Assembly (NCBI RefSeq): GCF_000166395.1
Contig: NC_014655.1
Coordinates: forward strand, 3,162,001-3,226,000
DNA: 64,000 nucleotides
Source: Leadbetterella byssophila DSM 17132
GTDB taxonomy: Bacteria; Bacteroidota; Bacteroidia; Cytophagales; Spirosomataceae
Direction: 5' to 3'
Below the pieces are notes generated by a model. The model worked only from the letters and a program-made list of their open reading frames with translations. It did not search any database and had not been told where the DNA came from. A program made the position numbers and the translations under genes. This document shows, piece by piece, positions 36,766-45,970 of this stretch. How positions within the stretch are numbered: the first letter of the stretch is position 1; each line of letters opens with the position of its first letter.

Positions 36766-38280
36766 TTAGTGCAAGAAATGACGAATTCCCGTCATCACCA
36801 TCGCGATGCCGCTTTGGTTACAATAATCTATAGATAATTGATCCTTAATGGATCCTCCCGGTTGTACCACTGCTTGAATACCTGCTTTATGAGCTATTTC
36901 CACGCAGTCAGGGAATGGGAAGAAGGCTTCAGAAGCCATCACCGCGCCATTTAAATCAAAACCAAATTCTTTAGCTTTGTCTATGGCTTGTTTCAACGCA
37001 TCTACTCTTGAGGTTTGTCCTACACCAGAGGCAAGCAATTGGCCATCCTTAGCGAGCACCACATTGTTAGATTTCAAGTGCTTGCATATCTTGAGTGCAA
37101 ATTCCAAGGCTTTGTTCTGCTCCTCTGTAGGTGCAACGTTCGTAACTACTTTAAACTGACCTGCTTTTTCAGTGGATAGGTCTTTATCCTGTTCCAATAC
37201 TCCATTTAAAAGAGTTCGGTATTGGCTCTTTGAAAGTGTAACAGGTTTTCTGACCAAAAGTCTTCTATCCTTCTTCTGTTTTAAGATCGTTAATGCATCC
37301 TCATCAAATTCAGGAGCTATTAAGATTTCGAAGAACAATTGATGTAATTCCTCCGCCGTGGCTTTGTCAACTTTTCCATTCGTTATAATAACACCGCCAA
37401 ATGCGGATACCGGATCACATGACAATGCATTCAAGTACGCTTGCACCGGAGTGGAGGCAGAAGCTACTCCACAGGCATTGTTATGTTTAACGATCACATA
37501 GGTTAAATCTTCAAATTCATCTATTAAGCGTACGCAAGCATCAACGTCCATTAGGTTGTTGTAAGAAAGCTCTTTTCCATGCAACTGCGTAAACATTTTA
37601 TCAAGATCACCATAGAATCTAGCACTTTGATGAGGGTTTTCTCCGTAACGAAGGGGAGTGATTTTACCTGCACGGAAGTTGCCACCACCTTCAAACCCTG
37701 CAAAATATGCATGAATGGCTGAATCATAATGGGAGCTGGTAGCGAATGCTAATTTTGCAAAACGTTTTCTGTCTTCAAGATCGGTAGAACCGTTTTTAGC
37801 AGATAAGATTTCGTACACTTCATCATATTGATCTCTTGAAGATACAATGAGTACGTCCTCGTAGTTCTTAGCAGCTCCTCTAATCAAAGAGATTCCACCA
37901 ATGTCAATTTTCTCTATGATATCCTCTTCACTCGCGCCTGAAGCTACCGTTTCTTCAAAAGGATAAAGGTCTACAATTACTAAATCGATAGCCGGAATCT
38001 CGTAATGAGCAGCAGTGGCTACGTCTTCTTCTAAACCTCTACGGTGCAATATTCCACCAAAGATTTTTGGATGGAGGGTTTTTACTCTTCCACCAAAGAT
38101 TGAAGGGTAAGCAGTTAAATCCTCTACTGCAGTTACCGGAATTCCTAAGTTTTCAATGAAAGTCTGTGTTCCTCCCGTAGAATACAGTTGAACTCCATTC
38201 TCATGAAGCAGTTTAACGATTTTATCTAACCCGTCTTTATAAAAAACGGAGATAAGTGCTGACGAGATTTTTTTTGACAT
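36766..38280 (-). CDS. purH: Bifunctional AICAR transformylase/IMP cyclohydrolase
   Basis: Catalyses the last two steps of de novo purine synthesis: formylation of AICAR and ring closure to IMP. The 504-residue protein has the N-terminal cyclohydrolase (MGS-like) domain (HENGVQLYSTGGTQTFIENLGIPVTAVEDLTAYP, GGRVKTLHPKIFGGIL) and the C-terminal transformylase domain (LRYGENPHQSARF; VIVKHNNACGVA; SDAFFPFPD-type block as ASEAFFPFPD). Length and motifs match the family in full. Confidence 0.98.
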   Translation of the reverse strand: MSKKISSALISVFYKDGLDKIVKLLHENGVQLYSTGGTQTFIENLGIPVTAVEDLTAYPSIFGGRVKTLHPKIFGGILHRRGLEEDVATAAHYEIPAIDLVIVDLYPFEETVASGASEEDIIEKIDIGGISLIRGAAKNYEDVLIVSSRDQYDEVYEILSAKNGSTDLEDRKRFAKLAFATSSHYDSAIHAYFAGFEGGGNFRAGKITPLRYGENPHQSARFYGDLDKMFTQLHGKELSYNNLMDVDACVRLIDEFEDLTYVIVKHNNACGVASASTPVQAYLNALSCDPVSAFGGVIITNGKVDKATAEELHQLFFEILIAPEFDEDALTILKQKKDRRLLVRKPVTLSKSQYRTLLNGVLEQDKDLSTEKAGQFKVVTNVAPTEEQNKALEFALKICKHLKSNNVVLAKDGQLLASGVGQTSRVDALKQAIDKAKEFGFDLNGAVMASEAFFPFPDCVEIAHKAGIQAVVQPGGSIKDQLSIDYCNQSGIAMVMTGIRHFLH

Positions 38281-38624
38281 CGATTTGTTTACGTAATTTT
38301 TCGCAAAATTACGGATTTTCTACGGAAAATCTGTTAGTTATCCTTACTATCTGAGGTCTTTATGTCCAGAATTTCAAGCATCCTTATCATAAAGTTGAGT
38401 TCAGATATGAATTAATAAAGATCTGATTTTTGTGAAAGAAATATTATCTATTTTCTCCTAATGTAATCTTCTAGTTTTTCCTAAGTAACATGTTTACTTT
38501 TAGAGGTAAAGGGATACCAAAGTAAAGTTGGCTACAAGAATATTAAACCTTATTTCCTATTGTATGCCGCAAGAATCTTAATTACTTTTACAGGATATTA
38601 CTTGATCAACCCTAATATTATTGC
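38281..38624. promoter_or_regulatory. Intergenic region between purH and the APC permease
   Basis: 344 bp without a gene. Next to the purH start are two perfect inverted repeats: GTAATTTT/AAAATTAC (38293-38312, 4-nt centre) and GATTTTC/GAAAATC (38314-38331, 4-nt centre). The first contains, on the minus strand, TAATTTTG (complement of 38304-38311), an exact TAnnTTTG box 24 bp from the purH ATG. These may be the purH promoter and operator. Nothing clear is seen in the rest, which must hold the permease promoter. Confidence 0.5.
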
Positions 38625-40295
38625 ATGGGAAATCCTTTATTTCAAAGAAAGAATATAGAACAGGCTGTACAAGATGCTTCAGATGAGAGTCACGGACCAA
38701 GTTTGGAAAGGGTCTTGTCCGTTAAGGACTTAACCTTTTTTGGTCTTGCAGCGATAGTAGGTGCAGGAATCTTTAGTACTATTGGAAAGGCTACTTTTGC
38801 CGGTGGTCCTGCCGTTTCCCTTCTGTTCATTTTTGTGGCTATCGCTTGTGTATTTACTGCACTAAGTTACGCCCAGTTTGCTTCTACCGTTCCAGTCAGT
38901 GGTAGTGCTTATACGTATGCATACGTGACATTTGGAGAGGTGTTTGCCTGGATTATTGGTTGGGCCTTAGTTCTGGAATATGCGGTATCCAATATCGTTG
39001 TTGCGATATCCTGGTCAGAGTATTTCGTTACCATGCTGGAAAATGTGTTCCGAATTCATTGGCCAAGATGGCTAGCTATTGATGCTTTCACTGCAGGAAA
39101 GGCTTTTGATGACGTATTAGCTGCTAGTACTGCCGGAACTTTAGCAGAATTACCTAGTCATACTCTTCAATTAGCGAAAGTTTATGAAAGTGCGCCTGTG
39201 ATCGGTGGCATAAAGGTGTTGATGAACTTACCGGCAGCTATCATTACAGTCCTGATCACATGGTTGATTTATATTGGGATAAAAGAATCCAGAAATGTGT
39301 CAAATCTATTGGTATATATCAAGTTAGGTATTGTCATATTTGTGATTCTTGGCGGCGTTTTCTATGTGGATACAGCAAACTGGACTCCTTTTGCACCTAA
39401 TGGTACGCAGGGCGTCATGTTGAGTGTGGCAGCGGTTTTCTTTTCATTCATTGGTTTTGATGCCATTTCTACTACGGCTGAGGAGACTAAAAACCCTCAA
39501 AGGGATTTACCTAGAGCCATGATATATGCCTTGATCGTTACTACTGTATTGTATGTGCTAATCACATTAGTACTTACAGGTATGGTGAATTATAAGGAAT
39601 TAGGTGTAAATGATCCCCTGGCTTTTGTGTTTGAAAAAATTGGAATGAATTGGATGGCCGGAGTGATTTCTGTTTCAGCCGTTATAGCCATCAGTAGTGC
39701 CCTTTTAGCTTTTCAAGTCGCTCAGCCAAGGATTTGGATGGTGATGAGTAGAGACGGTCTATTACCCAAGGTTTTTGGCGATATTCATCCCAAATATAAG
39801 ACTCCGTGGTTTTCTACTATAGTGACAGGAGTACTAGTAGCCGTTCCCGCCATGTTCCTCAATATGGAATTTGTGATTGACCTGACGGCTGTGGGAACCC
39901 TGTTCGCTTTTATCCTGGTTTGTGGAGGTATTCTTTATATGGATCACACCGGATTAAGTCAACAAGCGAAATTTAGGGTGCCTTACATCAATGGAAAATT
40001 CTTGATCTTACCTTTACTGGCTGTAGGACTTTATATAGTGTATACGCAAGTTGGCCCAGAGTATCTGAATTTTAAGGTTCATCCACTATACGGAATTTTC
40101 TGGTTGACTTGGGCGGTTCTTGGCATATTAGCCTTCCGTTATAATTTCTCCTTATTCCCTGTGATTGGAATCCTTGTGAACCTTTATTTGATGGCGGAAT
40201 TAGGGACTAGCAACTGGACCATGTTTTTGATCTGGCTAGTGATAGGAATGGTGATTTACGGATTATACGGATATAGAAATAGTAAATTAAGATAA
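38625..40295 (+). CDS. APC-superfamily amino acid permease
   Basis: 556-residue inner-membrane transporter with about 12-14 hydrophobic segments. TM1 carries the APC signature FFGLAAIVGAGIFSTIGKAT (about 33-52), and EYAVSNIVVAISWSEYF and SFIGFDAISTTAEETKNPQRDLPRAMI (about 274-300) match the cationic amino acid transporter group. Two extra segments at the C-terminus are also typical of that group. The substrate cannot be settled from sequence; cationic amino acids are the most likely class. Confidence 0.92.
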   Translation: MGNPLFQRKNIEQAVQDASDESHGPSLERVLSVKDLTFFGLAAIVGAGIFSTIGKATFAGGPAVSLLFIFVAIACVFTALSYAQFASTVPVSGSAYTYAYVTFGEVFAWIIGWALVLEYAVSNIVVAISWSEYFVTMLENVFRIHWPRWLAIDAFTAGKAFDDVLAASTAGTLAELPSHTLQLAKVYESAPVIGGIKVLMNLPAAIITVLITWLIYIGIKESRNVSNLLVYIKLGIVIFVILGGVFYVDTANWTPFAPNGTQGVMLSVAAVFFSFIGFDAISTTAEETKNPQRDLPRAMIYALIVTTVLYVLITLVLTGMVNYKELGVNDPLAFVFEKIGMNWMAGVISVSAVIAISSALLAFQVAQPRIWMVMSRDGLLPKVFGDIHPKYKTPWFSTIVTGVLVAVPAMFLNMEFVIDLTAVGTLFAFILVCGGILYMDHTGLSQQAKFRVPYINGKFLILPLLAVGLYIVYTQVGPEYLNFKVHPLYGIFWLTWAVLGILAFRYNFSLFPVIGILVNLYLMAELGTSNWTMFLIWLVIGMVIYGLYGYRNSKLR

Positions 40296-40316
40296 GCCTG
40301 TGAAACCAGGCTTATC
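40291..40316. terminator. Bidirectional hairpin between permease and cupin genes
   Basis: Perfect 10-bp inverted repeat GATAAGCCTG (40291-40300), 6-nt loop, and its complement (40307-40316). It spans both convergent stop codons. No long T-run follows on either side. Confidence 0.55.
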
Positions 40317-40824
40317 TTCCAAAGTCATCTTGAACCCTCACGATATCCTCTTCGTCTGAAGGGTTGTTTTTATCTGTGTGTTGCCAAATCTCTGCAACAA
40401 TCCCCCAGCCATTAGTGCCTAGGAGACGATGTCTTTCCCCGCACTTTAAATGCACCACTTGACCGGTGATCAGAGGAATTGGAGGAGTTTCTTCGTCAGT
40501 AGGAGATACTGCCACTCCGGCTACACCATGGATCAATTTCCAAATCTCAGCCCTTCTGTGATGGTACTGCCAGGAAAGGCGCTTATTAGGGCCTACTATC
40601 AATATTTTTGGACTTAGTTTCTCAAATCCCGCAAAGTCCTCTAAAGACAAATGTGAGAAGAAGCGGGCTATGAATTCTGGCGCCTGAGACTCATCTATCA
40701 CAAAGAATCCTCCCCAAGGACGAGTGTTGTCCTGGCTCACTACCTTGAAGTTTTCCTGGTTTAGAAAGTTTTGTACTTCCTGGAAAACCTCCTCTTTTGT
40801 GCTATTTGACTGTATGTTCATCAT
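40312..40824 (-). CDS. Cupin protein, mannose-6-phosphate isomerase type II-like
   Basis: 170-residue single-domain cupin. The core GPNKRLSWQYHHRRAEIWKLIHGVAGVAVS (about 92-121) resembles the isomerase domain of type II mannose-6-phosphate isomerase/GDP-mannose pyrophosphorylase, with the metal-binding pattern HHxxxxE and a later histidine in CGERHRLLG. Only the C-terminal cupin type is present; the nucleotidyltransferase is absent. It may be a sugar-phosphate isomerase, but catalytic activity is unproven. It is 12 bp downstream of the GNAT gene. Confidence 0.75.
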   Translation of the reverse strand: MMNIQSNSTKEEVFQEVQNFLNQENFKVVSQDNTRPWGGFFVIDESQAPEFIARFFSHLSLEDFAGFEKLSPKILIVGPNKRLSWQYHHRRAEIWKLIHGVAGVAVSPTDEETPPIPLITGQVVHLKCGERHRLLGTNGWGIVAEIWQHTDKNNPSDEEDIVRVQDDFGR

Positions 40825-40836
40825 TTGAATTATTTT

Positions 40837-41469
40837 CTAAACCAATTTCGCTTGAAGCATAGCTTTGACTTGCTCTTGCCACTCCGACTTAATAATACTT
40901 AAAACTACTGAATCTCTCCTTTCTCCACTAGAAGAGCAACCATTATTTCTCAATACACCTTCTAAAACTCCTCCTATGGATTGTAACGCTGAGATGCTTC
41001 TGGAATTTTTACTGTCTGCTCTAAATTCTACCCTTTCCATCTTTAATTCTTCAAAGGCAAATTGAAGCAATAAAAACTTACAGGCTTTATTCACTTTCGT
41101 GCCTTGATGCGCTTTTCCATACCAGGTATACCCTAAGCTAAGGGTTTTATGTGCACTATTGATCTCATAGAATCTGGTAGTGCCTGCGTATACTTTTTTA
41201 GTCTTATCAAAGACGACGAAAGGGTAGGCTTGTCCGGATTTTCGAGCTTCTATGGCTTGTGTAAAGTAGTTTCTTAGGTTATGCTCACCCGCAGCACTGA
41301 TCAAGGAGTAGGTCCAAATTTCAGGCTCGTTTAAAGAAAAAGGTAGCAGTGCCTCAAAGTGCTCCTCACTTAAGGGCTCTAATCTGACGGTATCGTTCTC
41401 TAATATATAAAGTAGATTAGTATCCAAATCCTTGTAGTTTAATCTTTTGCTGCCTCCAGTCGGGTTCAA
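40837..41469 (-). CDS. GNAT-family N-acetyltransferase (RimJ/RimL-like)
   Basis: About 190-210 residues with the acetyl-CoA fold of the RimJ/RimL type (VRLEPLSEEHFEALLPFS; YTWYGKAHQGTKVNKACKFLLLQFAFEELKMERVEFRADSKNSRSISALQSIGGVLEGVLR). The longest reading frame begins at a TTG inside era (53-bp overlap); an in-frame TTG at 41424 would shorten the overlap to 8 bp and fits the domain start better. No ATG is available. Target, peptide or small molecule, is unknown. Confidence 0.82.
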   Translation of the reverse strand: MNPTGGSKRLNYKDLDTNLLYILENDTVRLEPLSEEHFEALLPFSLNEPEIWTYSLISAAGEHNLRNYFTQAIEARKSGQAYPFVVFDKTKKVYAGTTRFYEINSAHKTLSLGYTWYGKAHQGTKVNKACKFLLLQFAFEELKMERVEFRADSKNSRSISALQSIGGVLEGVLRNNGCSSSGERRDSVVLSIIKSEWQEQVKAMLQAKLV

Positions 41470-42304
41470 CTTTAATATATTGTTCTAAAAATACTTTTTT
41501 TCCAAAGAACTTCTCCATCTCCTCTCTTGCCTCAATACCCACTTTCTTTATTCTTTCTCCTTTATGTCCTAGGAGAATAGCCCTTTGCGTGGATCTTTCC
41601 ACATAGATTTCACTGGAAATTCGAATCAAATCATCTGACTCTTTAAATGCCGTTATGACTACTTCGCAACTGTAAGGCACCTCCTTTTTATAATTTAAAA
41701 AGATCTTTTCCCTTATCATTTCTGCAGCAAAGAACCTTTCCGGCTTATCTGTCAATTCATCTTTCGGGAAGTAAGGCGGATGAACCGGGAGGTAATGAAG
41801 AATTCTATCCATCAATTGAGGAACTCCCTCCCCTTGGAGAGCAGATAAGGTTAAGATTTCAGTTGGCTGAAATACAGCTTTCCAGTGTTGAATCTTTTCT
41901 TCTATGTCTTCCGGCTTAGCTAAATCAATTTTATTGATGATCAGAATAATGGGACTAGTGGCGTTTTTCAAGCGCTCAATCACATCCTCCTCATCGTATT
42001 TTTCATAAATATCAGTTACAAAGAGTATGACATCCCCATCTTCTATGGATCCATGTACAAACTCCATCATGGACTTGTGTAATTCGTAAACCGGTTTAAT
42101 GATACCCGGTGTATCACTGTAGACCATTTGGAAATCAAATTCCGGAGTCTCTCCGTTCACAATTCCCATGATTCTATGACGTGTGGTTTGTGCCTTAGAT
42201 GTGATGATGGAGAGCTTTTCTCCTACTAACTGGTTCATCAATGTAGACTTTCCTACATTGGGCTTACCCACTATGCTTATAAATCCGGCTCTATGGTCTT
42301 TCAT
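41417..42304 (-). CDS. era: Ribosome-assembly GTPase Era
   Basis: 295-residue GTPase that binds the 3' end of 16S rRNA and assists 30S maturation. The GTPase motifs are G1 GKPNVGKST (about 12-20), G3 DTPG (about 64-67) and G4 NKID; the C-terminal KH domain (about 200-295) has the typical IYVERSTQRAILLGHKGERIKKVGIEAREEMEKFF. It overlaps the upstream sulfatase gene by 14 bp and the downstream GNAT gene, in a compact operon. Confidence 0.97.
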   Translation of the reverse strand: MKDHRAGFISIVGKPNVGKSTLMNQLVGEKLSIITSKAQTTRHRIMGIVNGETPEFDFQMVYSDTPGIIKPVYELHKSMMEFVHGSIEDGDVILFVTDIYEKYDEEDVIERLKNATSPIILIINKIDLAKPEDIEEKIQHWKAVFQPTEILTLSALQGEGVPQLMDRILHYLPVHPPYFPKDELTDKPERFFAAEMIREKIFLNYKKEVPYSCEVVITAFKESDDLIRISSEIYVERSTQRAILLGHKGERIKKVGIEAREEMEKFFGKKVFLEQYIKVEPDWRQQKIKLQGFGY

Positions 42305-44192
42305 ATGTAAATCTATCGTCGATCATTCGGTTTTGGAATTGTTGGATGTAGGCTTTGAAATTCCTTTCCAATTCTTCCGCTTTGTTTCTTTCAGTCTGGA
42401 TAAGGTTGTTTTTTAGAAGCTTGTCCGTCTTGAACTTATATAATTCTACTGCTTTGTTCTCTGCATCTAATTTAAGAATATAATCTCCAGAAATGTACTG
42501 GTAGTTCTCATACTTATTAACGGCAAAATCAGGAGAATCATCTGCCAGCAAGTTTTTACCGAAGGTAATATAAGGTTCCTGATAATTTAAAATTTGTAGA
42601 ACGGTAGGCATGATATCTGTTTGCTGGAAGATTCTATCTGACTTTCTGCTCAAATCAGATCCCGGTAAATAGAAGAAGATGGGAATTCTAAATACCCCTA
42701 CACTGTTCTTAAATTCCGGTAAATCACACTTAGGTGAGGTATGGTCAGCTGTGATGACAAATAAGGTGTTATTGAACCATGGTTCATTTTTTATGGAGGC
42801 AAAGAATTTTCTTACTCCGTCATCACTGTAAGAAAATGCTTTGAAAATGGGGTGAGGTCCTGCAGGGTATTTGTCTTCTGCTTCTTTAGGTACTTTAAAA
42901 GGATCATGAGAACTTACGGTGAAAATGGTACTAAAGAAGGGCTGTGGGAAGGTTTTTAGCATCTTTCCATAATACGCTAAGAAGGGTTGATCCCAGATCC
43001 CCCAGATGCCGTCAAATTGGGAGTTGTCTCCAAATTCATCCTTCCCGTAATAGTGTTCAATGCCCATTAAGTTGGTAAAGGATTGGAATCCCATAGAGCC
43101 ATTTGGCGCCCCATGAAAAAAGGAGGTGTGATATCCCTTTTCCTTTAAGATGTGGGGTAAGCCATAGATCTTATTAGATGAATATTTGGATAGGACGTAA
43201 GGTTGCGTATAACTAGGAATACTTCCCCAAATGGCCGGAAGGGCTTCTATGGATTTTTTTCCATTGGCGAAGCTATATTCTGTATAGAAGGATTTTCTTC
43301 TCAAAGAGTCTACAAATGGCATAAACTTGTTAGTGCCTGGGTCCGTATTGGAAATGGATGAAGCTTCCTCACTAAAACTTTCCAAAACCAAGATCACCAC
43401 ATTTAAAGGCTTGAACTCACCTTCACCTTTTGATTTTTGTTCAGGATCATACAACTTTTTCATCTCCTCTTCCTGTTCGAAGTAGGAGTACCTATCTAGC
43501 TTTTTCTCCCTCATAGTTCTGAAGATACTGAATGGAGTGCTGTAAACCAATGCTACATTTTGGGGAGATTTTACGTATTTCCCGGCATCATTCAAGCCAA
43601 GCGGACGGGTAGAATAACGTAGGTTTCCCCTAAATCCAAACATGCATATAAAGAACATTAGGATAAAGACATCCACGTAAGTATGGGCATTATAGGTAGT
43701 GGATTTAACTCTTATATTTCTTTTTAGTAATACTAATCCAAAACAAAGAATGAGCCAAGCTGCCCAAACATACCAGTATCTCACCAGAAAGCTTAAGAGC
43801 AAGTCAGAAGCATTATTGAACCCTTGAAGTTCTCCTAGGGAAGTCCAGGTGATTCTCTTTAGATTGAAGGTATAATAGGCAGTGTCTATGCAGTTCAGAA
43901 GGAGTCCTATGGCGTTTGGAACTATGAACAGGACATCGGCGATTTTCTGCGACCATGAAAACCTTCCGGTAGGCAATAAGGTCAGGAGGATAAATAGTAA
44001 GTTTATATAGAGCGTGGCAACGATGTCAAATCTAACGCCCCCGGCTATCACCCAAAACCATTCCTCAAAATCTAATTTTCCGAAGATATCTGTATTCAAA
44101 AAGTAGAAAAATAGACGGGATACACTAAAGAGGAAAAGAACCCCCAGGATTCTTAAAATCACCGCCTTCCAAGGAGAATATTGCTTTGCCAT
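42291..44192 (-). CDS. LtaS-like membrane sulfatase/phosphoglycerol transferase family protein
   Basis: 633-residue inner-membrane protein with five N-terminal TM segments (to about residue 195) and a large extracytoplasmic alkaline-phosphatase-fold domain. The domain opens with VVILVLESFSEE (metal-binding Glu), the nucleophile region ANGKKSIEALPAIWGSIPSYTQP (about 312-334, Ser in place of the Thr of LtaS), TVSSHDPF and ITADHTSPK with metal ligands. Family members make lipoteichoic acid in Gram-positives or transfer phospho-groups to lipids and glycans in Gram-negatives; the latter is inferred. Overlaps era by 14 bp. Confidence 0.9.
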   Translation of the reverse strand: MAKQYSPWKAVILRILGVLFLFSVSRLFFYFLNTDIFGKLDFEEWFWVIAGGVRFDIVATLYINLLFILLTLLPTGRFSWSQKIADVLFIVPNAIGLLLNCIDTAYYTFNLKRITWTSLGELQGFNNASDLLLSFLVRYWYVWAAWLILCFGLVLLKRNIRVKSTTYNAHTYVDVFILMFFICMFGFRGNLRYSTRPLGLNDAGKYVKSPQNVALVYSTPFSIFRTMREKKLDRYSYFEQEEEMKKLYDPEQKSKGEGEFKPLNVVILVLESFSEEASSISNTDPGTNKFMPFVDSLRRKSFYTEYSFANGKKSIEALPAIWGSIPSYTQPYVLSKYSSNKIYGLPHILKEKGYHTSFFHGAPNGSMGFQSFTNLMGIEHYYGKDEFGDNSQFDGIWGIWDQPFLAYYGKMLKTFPQPFFSTIFTVSSHDPFKVPKEAEDKYPAGPHPIFKAFSYSDDGVRKFFASIKNEPWFNNTLFVITADHTSPKCDLPEFKNSVGVFRIPIFFYLPGSDLSRKSDRIFQQTDIMPTVLQILNYQEPYITFGKNLLADDSPDFAVNKYENYQYISGDYILKLDAENKAVELYKFKTDKLLKNNLIQTERNKAEELERNFKAYIQQFQNRMIDDRFTYERP

Positions 44193-44241
44193 GGTAAAAA
44201 AGTAAAAAGCCCAAAAATCCTAAGATGTTTGGGCTAAAATG

Positions 44242-44316
44242 TGGGAGCAAAGGGATTCGAACCCCTGACCCTCTGCTTGTAAGGCAGATGCTCTGAACCA
44301 GCTGAGCTATGCTCCC
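44242..44316 (-). tRNA. tRNA-Val (anticodon TAC), copy 2
   Basis: 75-nt cloverleaf on the minus strand: acceptor GGGAGCA/TGCTCCC, D-loop with AGCTCAGCTGGTTCAGAGC, anticodon stem TCTGC/GCAGA around CTTACAA (anticodon TAC), T-arm GTTCGAATC, discriminator A, no encoded CCA. Identical to the upstream copy and 37 bp from it. Confidence 0.96.
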
Positions 44317-44353
44317 TAGAGTATGTAAGTAAAATTCCCAAGTGGGAAAGTTG

Positions 44354-44428
44354 TGGGAGCAAAGGGATTCGAACCCCTGACCCTCTGCTTGTAAGGCAGA
44401 TGCTCTGAACCAGCTGAGCTATGCTCCC
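44354..44428 (-). tRNA. tRNA-Val (anticodon TAC), copy 1
   Basis: 75-nt minus-strand gene identical in sequence to the copy at 44242-44316; together they form a tandem pair, probably one transcript. The promoter directly upstream supports this as the first gene. Confidence 0.96.
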
Positions 44429-44441
44429 GTGAAAAGGTTTG

Positions 44442-44472
44442 CAAAAATGCAGGTATTTTTCGTGCCACGCAA
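44442..44472 (-). promoter_or_regulatory. Candidate promoter of the tRNA-Val pair
   Basis: On the minus strand TTG (complement of 44470-44472), 20-nt spacer, CATTTTTG (complement of 44442-44449), one base off TAnnTTTG, 13 bp before the mature tRNA. Confidence 0.5.
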
Positions 44473-44481
44473 GCATTTTCC

Positions 44482-45708
44482 CTACTTTTTTTTGCGTTTT
44501 TTTGTATTTGATTCAAAATCAGCAATTTCCTTCATGACATCTTTAAAGGTCCTGGAAGACTCATTAGAGAAGATCAAGGTTTCCTGATATTCCAACTCTG
44601 ATAAGGTCTGGGATGCTATAGTGTACCCCAAATAATCTTCTATACTTTCCAGTAAAGGTAATTCTTCATCGCTACAAAAAGACACCGCTTTGCCCTTTTG
44701 TGTTCCTCGTCCCGTTCTACCTATTCGGTGCACATAGTTTTCTGCAACATCAGGCAAATCATAATTGATCACATATTCTACTAGGGGAATATCCACACCT
44801 CTAGCACTAACATCTGTAGCAATAAGTACCCAGGTTTCTCCCTTCTTAAAGGACTCTAGCGCGGCTTTTCGTTCTATGTGCGATTTATCACTATGCAAAG
44901 TGACGGTCTTTATATTCACACGCGCCATGGCTGCTGCCACTCTCTCTGCTCTCACCTTTGTTCTGACAAAAACGATAATCTTTTGTTGAGGATTTTCCGT
45001 AATCATTCTTTCCAAAAAGAAACGCTTGTCCTCCATACTCACCATAACTACGGAATGATCTATGTTTTTAGAAACCGGATCATCCGGTGATATCTGTATC
45101 CTGATAGCGTTCTTGACGGTGGAGTAGGCCAGTTTTTTGATCTTCTCGTCTAAAGTGGCAGAAAAGAAAAGGGTTTGATGGCGTTTAGGTATTCTTTTCT
45201 TGACGTCAATGATGTCTTGATAGAATCCTAAGTCTAGCATTCTGTCTGCCTCATCCAGAATTAGGAATTTGATATCTTCTAAGGATAAATGGCCTTGAGC
45301 TTGGAGGTCAAACATCCTTCCGGGTGTAGTGACCAGTACATCTACTCCTTTTTGCAAAGCTTTGATTTGAGGCTCCTGGTCAGTGCTTCCGTACAGGGCC
45401 ATGATTTTTAATCGGGTGTTCTTAGCTAAAGATTTAAAAACATCCGCTATTTGTTGCGCCAATTCATGAGTAGGTACCATGACCAAGCATCTCAAGCTTT
45501 TAGACTTCTTTTCGGATGCCAAAAGGTGAAGTACAGGTATGGCAAATGCCGCAGTTTTTCCGGTACCTGTCTGAGCTATCCCCATGATATCTTCCCCAGC
45601 CAAAACTTTTGGTAGGACTTTATACTGAATATCGGTTGGTTTTTTATAGCCCAGGTCGGCTATTGCCCTCTTGATTTCCGGTAGTATGCGGTAATTTTCA
45701 AACTTCAT
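44482..45708 (-). CDS. DEAD-box RNA helicase
   Basis: 408-residue ATP-dependent RNA helicase. Motifs in order: Q motif region (GYKKPTDIQYKVLP), I AQTGTGKTAA (about 44-53), Ia PTHELAQQ, II DEAD (LILDEADRMLDLGFY), III SAT (LFFSATLDE), IV IIVFVRTK, V ATDVSARGVDIP and VI HRIGRTGRG. The C-terminal tail after motif VI is short and ends in basic residues. Its start overlaps the stop of an RRM gene by 4 bp, so the two RNA-binding proteins are coupled. Confidence 0.96.
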   Translation of the reverse strand: MKFENYRILPEIKRAIADLGYKKPTDIQYKVLPKVLAGEDIMGIAQTGTGKTAAFAIPVLHLLASEKKSKSLRCLVMVPTHELAQQIADVFKSLAKNTRLKIMALYGSTDQEPQIKALQKGVDVLVTTPGRMFDLQAQGHLSLEDIKFLILDEADRMLDLGFYQDIIDVKKRIPKRHQTLFFSATLDEKIKKLAYSTVKNAIRIQISPDDPVSKNIDHSVVMVSMEDKRFFLERMITENPQQKIIVFVRTKVRAERVAAAMARVNIKTVTLHSDKSHIERKAALESFKKGETWVLIATDVSARGVDIPLVEYVINYDLPDVAENYVHRIGRTGRGTQKGKAVSFCSDEELPLLESIEDYLGYTIASQTLSELEYQETLIFSNESSRTFKDVMKEIADFESNTKKRKKK

Positions 45709-45968
45709 TTCTTGCGCTTGGATTCTTTATTTTTTTGTGCTTCCGCCACCACAATAGCTCTTCCCATCTGATCAGATCCATCTAGTGCTTTAATTGCTTT
45801 CAATCCCGCTTCTCTATCCTTCATTTCTACAAAACCGAATCCTTTGTTTTGACGAGTGAAGGTGTTGATGACGATTTTTGCATTGAGCACTTCGCCGTAA
45901 GGAGAGAAAATGTCTATCAAATCTTTCTCCTTGAATTTAAAAGGTATGCTTCCTACAAATATTTCCAT
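45705..45968 (-). CDS. RRM-type RNA-binding protein
   Basis: 87-residue single RNA-recognition motif: RNP2 IFVGSIPF at the N-terminus and RNP1 NKGFGFVEM (about 41-49), followed by a basic tail (EAQKNKESKRKK). Such small RRM proteins in bacteria are often cold-induced; function here is inferred. Coupling to the DEAD-box helicase gene suggests both act on RNA structure. Confidence 0.95.
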   Translation of the reverse strand: MEIFVGSIPFKFKEKDLIDIFSPYGEVLNAKIVINTFTRQNKGFGFVEMKDREAGLKAIKALDGSDQMGRAIVVAEAQKNKESKRKK

Positions 45969-45970
45969 GA

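Noticed and set aside
44234-44525. Two overlapping minus-strand open frames across the tRNA-Val pair
   Set aside because: They arise because the two identical tRNA genes contain no stop in that frame; the tRNA structures explain the sequence.
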